A stretch of 64,000 nucleotides of DNA, taken from assembly GCF_039595935.1 (NCBI RefSeq), contig NZ_JBCNKR010000006.1, forward strand, positions 1,240,001 to 1,304,000. Reading direction: 5' to 3'. The notes under the pieces are model-generated. The model did no database searches. It saw nothing but the letters and a program-made list of their open reading frames with translations, and was not told the origin of the DNA. A program made the translations under genes and the position numbers. How positions within the stretch are numbered: position 1 is the first letter of the stretch; each line of letters opens with the position of its first letter. Below, piece by piece: positions 7,850 through 15,498 of the stretch. The DNA comes from Flavobacterium sp. (GTDB lineage: Bacteria > Bacteroidota > Bacteroidia > Flavobacteriales > Flavobacteriaceae).

Positions 7850-8596
7850 TTAAGGTAAATATTTGGCAGTGAATTTTGTCGTAATAAATCCTGCTGCAAC
7901 TGGTAGGATTTTTGAAGGATCTTTTGCAGCATCTAATCCAGTTGAAGTGCTTACGATGTCATCTCCGGCAAAATCTTTAGAATTTGGATTAATCAAACTT
8001 CGAATTGCAGCAGCATGTCTGGCTTCTACAGAAACAATTTTCCCTGCTAATAATAAGTAATCTGCAGTTTTTATAAGTCGGCCAGCTCCGTTATAGGCGG
8101 CAACACCAGTGTCTTCAAGTGCTTTTGCAGTAGCTAAAACTTCGGTACGGCTGTTGAAATTTAAAGAACCATAACTAAAGGCTAAAGAGGGAAGTAATTG
8201 TGAACCTGGATCTGGAAGCGCACCTGTTAAAGCGGCTTTAAAAAAATCCCTGTGAATTACTTCATGATGATATAAGTCAGTCAAAACCTGACGTTCAGTA
8301 TCATTAAAGACTGTATTAAAATTTGAGGCATTTACAACTTTGGTGTAAAAATCTGCTTCTAACTGCTCTAAGGCATACGCATAAGTAAGAACACCAAAAT
8401 CTCCTGAACCTAAATCAAAAACACCGTTTCTGACTCCCGGCAGGGAAGTATCGTCCATATCATCGTCATTATCATTGTCGCTGCAGCCAGCTAAAACCAA
8501 ACCTGCTGTAACTAGCGTTAATCCACTGAGCTTAAGAAAGCTCCTTCTGCTATCCAGCGAAGGGTTTACTTCCTGAATTTTAACTTCGTTTTTCAT
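7850..8596 (-). CDS. Tat lipoprotein with ferritin-like domain
   Basis: A 248-residue paralogue of the downstream gene. The N-terminus has SRRSFLKLSG followed by a hydrophobic stretch and LAGC, that is a twin-arginine signal joined to a lipobox with Cys at about residue 38. A very acidic DNDNDDDMDD spacer follows. The helices carry EQLEADFY, HHEVIHRDF, ALEDTGVAA and SVEARHAA, matching the ligand pattern of its neighbour. It would be a periplasm-facing or outer-membrane lipoprotein. The upstream region (8597-8788) is shared with the divergent lacI-type gene; no clear minus-strand promoter was identified. Confidence 0.85.
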   Translation of the reverse strand: MKNEVKIQEVNPSLDSRRSFLKLSGLTLVTAGLVLAGCSDNDNDDDMDDTSLPGVRNGVFDLGSGDFGVLTYAYALEQLEADFYTKVVNASNFNTVFNDTERQVLTDLYHHEVIHRDFFKAALTGALPDPGSQLLPSLAFSYGSLNFNSRTEVLATAKALEDTGVAAYNGAGRLIKTADYLLLAGKIVSVEARHAAAIRSLINPNSKDFAGDDIVSTSTGLDAAKDPSKILPVAAGFITTKFTAKYLP

Positions 8597-8731
8597 AATA
8601 GGCTTTTATTAAGTTAATAACATTGTATTAAGATTATTAACGAAATTTTTAGAGATGCGGTTTCAGAAAATTCTTCTTTTTTAGAATTATTTCGAATAGA
8701 TCCTATAATTTCAAATAGTGGTAGGTGTTTT

Positions 8732-8763
8732 TTGTTTTATTTTCGGTAATTCTACTATATTTG
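8732..8763 (+). promoter_or_regulatory. Promoter of the LacI-family regulator gene
   Basis: TATATTTG at 8756-8763 matches the -7 consensus. A TTG at 8732-8734 is 21 bases upstream, slightly long. The start codon is at 8789. Confidence 0.6.
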
Positions 8764-8788
8764 TATTAATTACATAAACTTTTATTAG

Positions 8789-9814
8789 ATGAAAGCTAAA
8801 GCAACTCTAAAACAAATTGCGAAGGAACTTGGTGTTTCTGTGTCAACAGTGTCTAAGGCATTGAATGACAGCCCGGAAATTAGTGAGCAGACGAAGGTGA
8901 AAATTAAAGAGTATGCCAAACTCAAAAATTATAAACCTAACGTTATTGGTCTGAATTTAAAGAATCGTAAGACTAAAACGATTGGTGTAATTATACCTAA
9001 TATATTAAACTCTTTTTTTGCTAAGGTTTTTAGCGGAATCGAAAAAGTAGCGGATAAAAAAGGGTACAATGTAATTACGTGTATTTCTAATGAGTCTTTA
9101 GAAAAAGAAATTCATACACTTGAAATGTTGAGTAACGGAACTATAGATGGGTTTATCCTTTCAGTTTCGGAGGAGGCTCAAAAATTACAAGACTATAATC
9201 ATTTCTCGGAAATAATAAATGACGGAACTCCAATAGTAATGTTTGACCGAATTGCTGATGAAGTAGATTGTGATAAAGTTGTAGTAGATGATTTTGATTC
9301 GGCTTTAAACTCAACCCAGCACCTGATTAATTTAGGATGTAAAAACATTGCTTTGATTTCTTCTGTAGATAATTTAAGTGTTGGTAAATTAAGAGCAGAC
9401 GGATATTTAAAAGCTCTAAAAGACAATAATATTCCGGTAAACGAAAAGATTATTCTTCGTACCGATTCTGAAGATGATATGAAAGCTAAAATTGATGCTA
9501 TTTTTGATAATAAAATAGACGGAATTTTTGCTCTGGATGAAAATGATTCAGTAGCAGCTTTAAGAGTAAGTTTGAAAAAAGGATACAGAGTTCCGGAAGA
9601 TATTTCGATAATTGGTTTTGCAGACGGAATTTTAGCTTCAAGACGTTTGTCTCCAAGTTTAACTACTGTAAGTCAACACGGAATTGAAATTGGTGAAGTT
9701 GCTGCTAAAAGATTAATCCAAAGGCTTGAAGAACCAGAAGGAGAAACTTCTGATTACGAAACTATCGTAATCAAAACAAAACTGAAAGAAAGAGAGTCAA
9801 CCAGAAAAGTTTGA
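8789..9814 (+). CDS. LacI family transcriptional regulator
   Basis: A 341-residue repressor. Residues 4-55 form the LacI helix-turn-helix and hinge (LKQIAKELGVSVSTVSKALN, then YKPNVIGLNLK). Residues about 65-335 form the periplasmic-binding-protein-like sensor domain, with IGVIIPNILNSFFAKVFSGI and the C-terminal VPEDISIIGFADG typical of the family. LacI members usually control adjacent sugar-use genes, but no transporter, SusC/D pair or glycosidase lies nearby, so it acts on distant targets or on the divergent ferritin-like genes. The effector cannot be predicted. Confidence 0.93.
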   Translation: MKAKATLKQIAKELGVSVSTVSKALNDSPEISEQTKVKIKEYAKLKNYKPNVIGLNLKNRKTKTIGVIIPNILNSFFAKVFSGIEKVADKKGYNVITCISNESLEKEIHTLEMLSNGTIDGFILSVSEEAQKLQDYNHFSEIINDGTPIVMFDRIADEVDCDKVVVDDFDSALNSTQHLINLGCKNIALISSVDNLSVGKLRADGYLKALKDNNIPVNEKIILRTDSEDDMKAKIDAIFDNKIDGIFALDENDSVAALRVSLKKGYRVPEDISIIGFADGILASRRLSPSLTTVSQHGIEIGEVAAKRLIQRLEEPEGETSDYETIVIKTKLKERESTRKV

Positions 9815-9819
9815 TAAAT

Positions 9820-9850
9820 AAAAAACCCATCGTAATGATGGGTTTTTTAT
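9820..9850. terminator. Bidirectional terminator between the lacI-type gene and the secreted unknown gene
   Basis: AAAAAACCCATC and GATGGGTTTTTT form a perfect stem with a 5-base loop between convergent genes, with T runs in both orientations. Confidence 0.93.
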
Positions 9851-9851
9851 T

Positions 9852-10967
9852 TTATAACGAATAGGGAAATTTTGGATTTTTATACTTTTTCAATTTCTCA
9901 AACGGAACCAGAAAAGGTTCTTCACAAGCACGGTTTACTCTTGGAAAGTAAGGTGTAAACGTTATTCCTTTTTCTGTATAACTCCATGAAACAAAATCCC
10001 AATTTTCAATATCGGTATAATCGCAGTCGTCTTCCGTATCGGGTTTCTTAAAATGTTCTATTGAGGTAATAAGTTCTAATAATTTTGGAGAAAAATAGTC
10101 GCTTCTGTATTTAGAAAAAGCATCAAAATTATTCTTTTTGTCGCTTGTCACACTTTTGTCAAATGCCAGAATATCATCAATTTCATATTCTTTTCCATTA
10201 TTTAAATCAATTAGAAAACCGCTGCTTCCAAAATCAGGATGTGCACCTCCACAATCCCAGGAATCAAAAGTTTCAAAGCCCAGTAAATTAGTATTTAGAA
10301 AATTTATAGTTGCTGTTGTTTCTACACCTTTCCCATTGCTGTATTCGAAACTTGAGGAACAGCTTAATTGCATTAATGTTTTTTGAACATGAATTTCTTC
10401 TAAAATTGGATTGACTGTGTTTTTATTTTGATCTGAAAAATTATTTCCCAGTCTAAAAAAATCAGAATCACAATGCTTTTCAGAATACCATACAAACTCT
10501 TTGTTGTTGTAAGTTGCTGTTTTAATTTTTTTAAATTCTAGAAATTTAAACTTTACAAAATTGAGTTTATCATCCTCAAATTGAAGTTTTAGATTAGACT
10601 TGTAATTGGCAAAATTTACAGGGACCAAATGAACTGGCAATTGTTTTTCTTTTGCATCATACCAAAATCCATCGAAATTATTATTTGACTTTTTTAAATA
10701 AAATTTTTCGCTGACGGCATCTCCGGGTTTAAAATAAAAAGTGAAATTATTAGCGTCTTTGAATTTTCCTTCTAATTTGATGTCTTTTAATGAATTTTGA
10801 TAAAAATAAACAGCATCTAAATCTGTTTCGCCGTTTGATTTATAAACGTCAATTTTCATATAGATTTTACTTTTTGCCAAAGTTCCTTCTAAATAGTAAG
10901 TCTGATTTTGACAAAACGAAAAAGCACAATAAAATATGCAAAGAAATATGAAAGTCTTTTTTATCAT
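9852..10967 (-). CDS. Secreted protein of unknown function
   Basis: A 371-residue protein with an N-terminal signal peptide (about residues 1-20, ending AFSFCQ). No family was identified with confidence. The first 130 residues are rich in beta-forming sequence. The second half contains DSWDCGGAHPDFG and a later PYFPRVNRACEEPF; a GGAHP-type motif before a beta region recalls the DUF3298/RsiV C-terminal domain, but this is only a resemblance. It lies 44 bases downstream of polA on the same strand and ends at a bidirectional terminator. The short gap to polA is filled by AAATCT-type repeats. Confidence 0.7.
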   Translation of the reverse strand: MIKKTFIFLCIFYCAFSFCQNQTYYLEGTLAKSKIYMKIDVYKSNGETDLDAVYFYQNSLKDIKLEGKFKDANNFTFYFKPGDAVSEKFYLKKSNNNFDGFWYDAKEKQLPVHLVPVNFANYKSNLKLQFEDDKLNFVKFKFLEFKKIKTATYNNKEFVWYSEKHCDSDFFRLGNNFSDQNKNTVNPILEEIHVQKTLMQLSCSSSFEYSNGKGVETTATINFLNTNLLGFETFDSWDCGGAHPDFGSSGFLIDLNNGKEYEIDDILAFDKSVTSDKKNNFDAFSKYRSDYFSPKLLELITSIEHFKKPDTEDDCDYTDIENWDFVSWSYTEKGITFTPYFPRVNRACEEPFLVPFEKLKKYKNPKFPYSL

Positions 10968-11011
10968 TGGCTCAAAAAATCTAAAATCTACAATCTGAAA
11001 TCTAATATCGA

Positions 11012-12349
11012 TTAATGCGCTTCTAACCAGTCTTTACCCATTCCAAGTTCTACTTCTAACGGAACCGACATTTTAAATGCATTTTCCATTTCATGTTTAA
11101 TCATTGGCTGGATTTTTTCGAGTTCATCTTTGTGAACATCGAACACAAGCTCATCATGTACCTGAAGCAACATTTTAGATTTCCAGTTTTCGTCTCTTAG
11201 TTTTTTGTGAATGTTAATCATTGCGATTTTAATTACATCGGCAGCACTTCCCTGAATTGGTGCATTTACAGCATTTCGTTCAGCAGCACTTCTCACTACA
11301 GCATTTGCAGAGTTGATATCTTTTAAATAACGACGACGGCCTAAAATAGTTTGCACATAGCCTTTTTCTCTTGCAAATTCTACTTGTTCTGAGATATAAG
11401 ATTTAAGGCGAGGATATGTTTTGTAATAAGCGTCGATTAATGCGGCACTTTCGCTTCTTGATAATGAAGTCTGATTACTTAATCCAAAAGCAGAAACACC
11501 GTAGATAATTCCGAAGTTTACGGTTTTAGCGTTGCTTCTTTGTTCGCGGGAAACTTCGTCTAAAGCAACATTAAATACTTTTGCAGCAGTAGCTCTGTGG
11601 ATGTCTTCTCCATCTTGGAACGCTTTAATCATATTTTCTTCACCGCTCAAAGCAGCAATAATTCGCAATTCAATTTGAGAGTAATCGGCAGAGATTAAAG
11701 TATAATCTTCATCACGTGCCACAAAAGCTTTACGAATCTGACGGCCTCTTTCTGTACGAATTGGAATGTTTTGCAGGTTCGGATTATTTGAACTTAAACG
11801 TCCCGTTGCGGCAACCGTCTGCATATAATCGGTATGTACGCGCAACGTTTTTTTATCGACCTGTTCCGGTAAAGCCAAAATATAAGTACTTTGTAATTTT
11901 ACCATTTGACGCCAGTCTAAAATATCTTTTACAATTGGATTGTCGTTTGCTAAATACGTCAAAACCTCTTCTCCGGTTGCATATTGACCCGTTTTGGTTT
12001 TCTTTTGCTTTGCTCCGCCAATTTTAAGTTTATCAAATAAAATGTCTCCTAATTGTTTAGGAGAAGCAAGATTAAATTTCTCTCCTGCAGTTTCGTATAT
12101 TTTTTGTTCTAAAGACTTGATTTCAACATCCATTTCTTTAGACATTTCTTTTAAGAAATCAACATCCAGACGAATCCCTTCTGTTTCCATATCAGCCAAA
12201 ACGCTTACTAACGGAATTTCGATTTCATCAAAAAGCTTTTTAGTTTCAGTTTTATCTAATTCGGTTGTAAAGATTTCTTTTAATTGCAGAGTAACATCAG
12301 CATCTTCGGCAGCATATTCTTTAATATCTTCTAAAGGAACATCGCGCAT
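11012..12349 (-). CDS. polA: DNA polymerase I, C-terminal part (polymerase domain), separated by frameshift
   Basis: The 445 residues from the first ATG carry the end of the 3'-5' exonuclease domain (exo III motif YAAEDAD near the start) and the whole polymerase domain: motif A DYSQIELRII, motif B RSNAKTVNFGIIYG and motif C VHDEL. This is the Klenow-type catalytic core with all key residues present. The reading frame continues open upstream to about 12367, where it meets the N-terminal part in the -1 frame. The ATG at 12347-12349 is internal to the normal protein and is unlikely to be a natural start. Joined by a -1 shift, the total is 949 residues, the normal size for a flavobacterial PolI. 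Confidence 0.93.
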   Translation of the reverse strand: MRDVPLEDIKEYAAEDADVTLQLKEIFTTELDKTETKKLFDEIEIPLVSVLADMETEGIRLDVDFLKEMSKEMDVEIKSLEQKIYETAGEKFNLASPKQLGDILFDKLKIGGAKQKKTKTGQYATGEEVLTYLANDNPIVKDILDWRQMVKLQSTYILALPEQVDKKTLRVHTDYMQTVAATGRLSSNNPNLQNIPIRTERGRQIRKAFVARDEDYTLISADYSQIELRIIAALSGEENMIKAFQDGEDIHRATAAKVFNVALDEVSREQRSNAKTVNFGIIYGVSAFGLSNQTSLSRSESAALIDAYYKTYPRLKSYISEQVEFAREKGYVQTILGRRRYLKDINSANAVVRSAAERNAVNAPIQGSAADVIKIAMINIHKKLRDENWKSKMLLQVHDELVFDVHKDELEKIQPMIKHEMENAFKMSVPLEVELGMGKDWLEAH

Positions 12350-13860
12350 CGAAAGCTGATTTTTTCCTTTTTTCCAATTAAAGTTTCAATTGATTTTGGA
12401 GAATATTTCAAATAGGTTTCTGCCAAAATATCCATATTGTGTCGCATATCCGGATTGATGAGATAATGTGCAATCATCGTATCAAAAAGTTTTCCTTTTA
12501 CCGTAACGCCATAATTAGAAAGTATTTTTAAATCGTATTTTAAATTTTGTCCTATTTTTTCAATGTTTTCGTTTTCAAAAAACGGAACAAATTTGTCTAC
12601 TAAAGCTTTTGCTTCTTCCTGACTTTCCGGGAACGGAACGTAAAATGCTTTTCCTTTTTCGTAAGAGAAAGACATTCCAACAAGTTCTGCATGCAAAGCG
12701 TCAATTCCGGTTGTTTCTGTGTCAAAACAAACAGCGGTCTGCTTTTGCAGATTTTGTAAAAGCAATTTAATTCCTAAATCACCCTGAACGGTCTGATAAG
12801 AATGTTCAGTATTTTCTAAAGTATTATAAAATGAATTTCTTGCAGCTTCGGCACTTTCATCAAGAGTGGTGCCGCCTCCGCCAAAAAGATCAAATTGGTC
12901 TTCGTTTTTGGGCTGTGGTTTTTTGTATAATTTGGCATCCTGAGCCGGAGTTGAGCCTGCTTCATTTACTGCGCCAACTTTAAACAAATTATCAAATTGT
13001 TCTGCCATTCTTCTAAATTCCAATTCCTGAAAAATAGCATCGGTTTTTTCAATATCCGGACGAGAAAGTTCGTAATCATCTTCATTAAAAACGACATCGC
13101 AGTCACACATAATAGCCGCTAGTTTTTTAGATAAAATACCTTTGTCTTTATTGGCTTCGATGTTTTCTTTCATTTTGCCTTTCAGCTTATCAGTATTAGC
13201 CAAAAGATTTTCCATTGAACCAAATTCTTTCAGGAATTTTTTAGCCGTTACTTCGCCAACTCCCGGTAATCCCGGAATATTATCTACGGCGTCACCCATC
13301 ATTCCAAGAAAATCGATAACCTGTTCTGGTCTTTCGACTTCAAACTTTGCCAAAACCTCCGGAACTCCCCAAATTTCGATTCCGTTACCCATTCGGGCAG
13401 GTTTGTACATAAATATATTTTCAGAAACCAATTGCGCAAAATCCTTATCAGGTGTTACCATGTAAACCTTATAGTTTTGTTTTTCGGCTTGTTTGGCAAT
13501 GGTTCCAATTAAATCGTCGGCTTCACAACCTGCAAGTTCAATAATTGGAATATGCATCGCTTTTAATAATTCCTGAATATAAGGAACAGCAATTTTAATA
13601 GCTTCGGGAGTTTCGTCGCGGTTAGCTTTATATTCGGCAAACATTTCTGTTCTAGCGTGGCTTCCTTCTTTATCAAAAGCAACGGCTAAATGATCAGGTT
13701 TTTCTCTTTTAATAACATCCAAAAGTGAGTTCATAAAACCCATAATTGCAGATGTATCCATTCCTTTTGAGTTGATTCTCGGGTTTTTAATAAAAGCATA
13801 ATAACCACGAAAAATTAGTGCGTATGCATCTAGAAGAAAAAGGCGTTTTTGAGTTGACAT
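12331..13860 (-). CDS. polA: DNA polymerase I, N-terminal part (5'-3' and most of 3'-5' exonuclease), ends at frameshift
   Basis: The 509-residue frame starts MSTQKRLFLLDAYALIFRGYY. Residues 1-290 are the 5'-3' exonuclease (FDKEGSHARTEMFAEYKANR, CEADDLIG, IPGLPGVGEVTAKKFL). Residues about 360-498 are the proofreading domain with exo I DTETTG (D380, E382) and exo II GQNLKYDLKIL. After GKK at 496-498 the frame reads 11 unrelated residues and stops. The frame of the missing part begins exactly one base back, so the gene is a single polA broken by a one-base loss between exo II and exo III. PolI is important for repair and primer removal, so either a sequencing error or recoding is likely. Confidence 0.93.
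   Translation of the reverse strand: MSTQKRLFLLDAYALIFRGYYAFIKNPRINSKGMDTSAIMGFMNSLLDVIKREKPDHLAVAFDKEGSHARTEMFAEYKANRDETPEAIKIAVPYIQELLKAMHIPIIELAGCEADDLIGTIAKQAEKQNYKVYMVTPDKDFAQLVSENIFMYKPARMGNGIEIWGVPEVLAKFEVERPEQVIDFLGMMGDAVDNIPGLPGVGEVTAKKFLKEFGSMENLLANTDKLKGKMKENIEANKDKGILSKKLAAIMCDCDVVFNEDDYELSRPDIEKTDAIFQELEFRRMAEQFDNLFKVGAVNEAGSTPAQDAKLYKKPQPKNEDQFDLFGGGGTTLDESAEAARNSFYNTLENTEHSYQTVQGDLGIKLLLQNLQKQTAVCFDTETTGIDALHAELVGMSFSYEKGKAFYVPFPESQEEAKALVDKFVPFFENENIEKIGQNLKYDLKILSNYGVTVKGKLFDTMIAHYLINPDMRHNMDILAETYLKYSPKSIETLIGKKEKISFRCAMFL
12367..12373 (-). other. Slippery heptamer A AAA AAG at the polA frame break
   Basis: In the zero frame the codons are GGA AAA AAG GAA AAA ATC. The heptamer A AAA AAG is in the X XXY YYZ register, as in the E. 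coli dnaX frameshift site. A -1 slip here gives Gly-Lys-Lys-Gly-Lys-Asn-Gln-Leu-Ser-Met and enters the polymerase frame. The surrounding A6-GG-A6 runs are also a typical place for a one-base sequencing error or mutation. Confidence 0.75.
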
Positions 13861-13924
13861 ATTAAAAATATTAGTCTGTAAAAATAAACAATTGGGTTCT
13901 CAAAAATCAGACTAATAAGATTTT

Positions 13925-14070
13925 TTTTCCACCATATACCTTATATAAGTTCATTTTAGTAGAGATGCATACGTAGAGGCGCACTGCAGTGCGTTTCCGC
14001 ATTTTTAATATATAACGATTAGTTCCGTCCTATATATTAAATGAACTTATATAACTTATATGGTAGAAAA
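13925..14070. repeat. Palindromic intergenic element, MITE/REP-like
   Basis: The 334-base gap between polA and the first small peptide gene contains an imperfect inverted repeat. Left arm 13925-13957 and right arm 14037-14070 share ACCATATA and TTATATAAGTTCATTT in opposite orientation. Inside lie a perfect 14-bp palindrome CGCACTGCAGTGCG (13980-13993) and a second perfect inverted repeat TTAATATATA/TATATATTAA (14005-14014 and 14031-14040) that overlaps the right arm. There is no coding capacity. The structure suggests a non-autonomous mobile element or REP-type repeat; no target-site duplication was established. Confidence 0.6.
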
Positions 14071-14116
14071 ACCTGCAAAGCGTTAATATCAAGTTAATTT
14101 TTTTTATTCAGGGATT

Positions 14117-14152
14117 TCTTCATTTTCTCTTCATGTTACGAAGGTAATTTTG
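14117..14152 (+). promoter_or_regulatory. Predicted response-regulator box and promoter of the first peptide gene
   Basis: Two copies of TCTTCAT (14117-14123 and 14128-14134) are spaced 11 bp apart, one helical turn, followed after 10 bases by TAATTTTG (14145-14152), a match to the -7 element. An identical arrangement lies upstream of the third peptide gene at 16863-16898. OmpR-family activators typically bind such direct repeats overlapping the distal promoter element, and an OmpR-family regulator is encoded at 14814. Confidence 0.6.
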
Positions 14153-14194
14153 AACTGTAAAATAAAAGGTATTTAATTTTAAAATCTAGAAATC

Positions 14195-14404
14195 ATGAGA
14201 AATTTATTGATGGTATTGACAGCAGTTTTAGGAACAAGTGCAATGGTTCATGCATTTCCTGCAAAAGAAGGTAAAACAGCTCCTGCAAAAGAAGTAAAAG
14301 CAGTAAAACAGCCAAAAAGCAAAGTTGATAAAAAAACAAAATCAGTAAAAACTGAAGCGCCTAAAGCTGAAACAGCAAAGGTAAAAAAAGAAGTGAAAAA
14401 ATAA
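14195..14404 (+). CDS. Small exported Lys/Ala-rich peptide (paralogue 1)
   Basis: A 69-residue protein starting MRNLLMVLTAVLGTSAMVHA, a clean signal peptide, followed by a low-complexity tail of Lys, Ala, Pro, Val, Thr and Glu with repeated PAKE and KKxK patterns. No family is recognised. Two paralogues with nearly the same signal sequence lie at 14444-14626 and 16939-17121. The mature part is strongly basic and has no Cys or aromatic residue after the first Phe, so it is likely disordered. It could act as a periplasmic polycation, a stress peptide or a signal; none of this can be decided. The 35 bases before the start resemble those before paralogue 2, indicating tandem duplication. Confidence 0.75.
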   Translation: MRNLLMVLTAVLGTSAMVHAFPAKEGKTAPAKEVKAVKQPKSKVDKKTKSVKTEAPKAETAKVKKEVKK

Positions 14405-14443
14405 TTTAGAATAAAAGGTAAATAATCTTAAAATTTAGAAATC

Positions 14444-14626
14444 ATGAAAAAATTAATTTTATTAGCAGTAGCAGTTTTAGGAACAAGTGCAATGGTAAAT
14501 GCTCAAACAACTCCAGCGCAGACAGCACCGGCAAAAGAGGTAAAAGCAACAAAACATCATCACAAAGGAAACAAAAAATCAAAAGCTGAAGCTCCAAAAG
14601 AAGAAACTGCAAACGTGAAAAAATAA
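14444..14626 (+). CDS. Small exported Lys/Ala-rich peptide (paralogue 2)
   Basis: A 60-residue protein starting MKKLILLAVAVLGTSAMVNA, a signal peptide with probable cleavage near NAQ. The mature tail is Lys/Ala/Thr-rich and contains a HHHK stretch. It follows paralogue 1 by 39 bases with no terminator between them, so the two share the promoter at 14117-14152. The terminator at 14705-14736 separates this pair from the two-component genes. The first 20 residues differ from paralogue 3 at only one position, so the signal region is more conserved than the tail. Confidence 0.75.
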   Translation: MKKLILLAVAVLGTSAMVNAQTTPAQTAPAKEVKATKHHHKGNKKSKAEAPKEETANVKK

Positions 14627-14704
14627 GAATTGCTCTTGTTTTGTTTTCGAAGCATTGTAACGGAGGCAAAACAGGAATAATGATTATGATGAATGCGATT
14701 GAAG

Positions 14705-14736
14705 AAGCTGATGAAGAAATTTGTCAGCTTTTTTTA
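14705..14736 (+). terminator. Intrinsic terminator after peptide paralogue 2
   Basis: AAGCTGA and TCAGCTT form the stem, followed by a T run. The loop and stem resemble the terminator after paralogue 3 (17178-17212), suggesting that the terminator was copied with the gene. Confidence 0.75.
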
Positions 14737-14813
14737 TTCGTTAATTTTTTAATAATGCGCAGCGGAATTTTTGATAATTGCTTAATTTTAGTTGTGCTTA
14801 AATGCTTTGATTT

Positions 14814-15488
14814 ATGAATGTTTTGATTGTTGAAGATAATAAAGAACTTGCTGTAGAGGTTTACGACTTTTTGTGCAATACGGGTTATATATGCAAAATT
14901 GCAAATAATTGTGCTGATGCTCTCGAAGAGTTTTCGGGAAATGATTACGATGCCATGCTGCTGGATCTTGGATTGCCGGATGGAGATGGTTTTGAAGTTT
15001 TGCAGGCTGTTCGAAAAACAAAATCAAAAATAGCGGTAATTGTGCTTACTGCCCGTGGCGAACTGGATGACAGAATTAACGGACTGCATTTGGGTGCAGA
15101 TGATTATCTCACAAAACCTTTTGCTTTAACAGAACTGGCGGCGAGATTATTTGCCGTAATTCGACGTATTCATGGTTTTACATTAAATAATTTAAGTATT
15201 CACGGTTTTTTGCTTCAGCTTCAGGATTATAAAGTAAGTTTTAATGAAATTCCGGTTAGTTTAACCAAAAAGGAGTTTGATATTTTTCAGTATCTGGTTT
15301 TAAATAAAAACAGAGTTATCACGAGATTGCAATTGACAGAACATATTTGGGGCGATATTCTCGAAGTCAATTCAGATTCTAATTTTATTGATGTACACGT
15401 TCGAAATCTTCGAAAAAAATTAGACAAACATACTTCTATCGATTGGTTTGAAACGGTTCGAAATGTGGGTTATCGTATTAATGAATAA
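14814..15488 (+). CDS. OmpR/PhoB-family response regulator
   Basis: A 224-residue DNA-binding response regulator. The receiver domain (1-120) has the acidic pair E7-D8, phosphoacceptor D51 (MLLDLGLPDGDG), T79 and K101 (LTKPF). The winged-helix effector (about 128-224) contains LTKKEFDIFQYLVLNKNRV and VDVHVRNLRKKL-like sequence typical of OmpR. The histidine kinase gene follows after 10 bases and is certainly co-transcribed. The flanking peptide genes carry 11-bp-spaced direct repeats suited to this regulator class, so they are its likely targets. The gene resembles QseB/PmrA-type regulators in architecture, but the signal is unknown. Confidence 0.93.
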   Translation: MNVLIVEDNKELAVEVYDFLCNTGYICKIANNCADALEEFSGNDYDAMLLDLGLPDGDGFEVLQAVRKTKSKIAVIVLTARGELDDRINGLHLGADDYLTKPFALTELAARLFAVIRRIHGFTLNNLSIHGFLLQLQDYKVSFNEIPVSLTKKEFDIFQYLVLNKNRVITRLQLTEHIWGDILEVNSDSNFIDVHVRNLRKKLDKHTSIDWFETVRNVGYRINE

Positions 15489-15498
15489 ATAGATTTTT

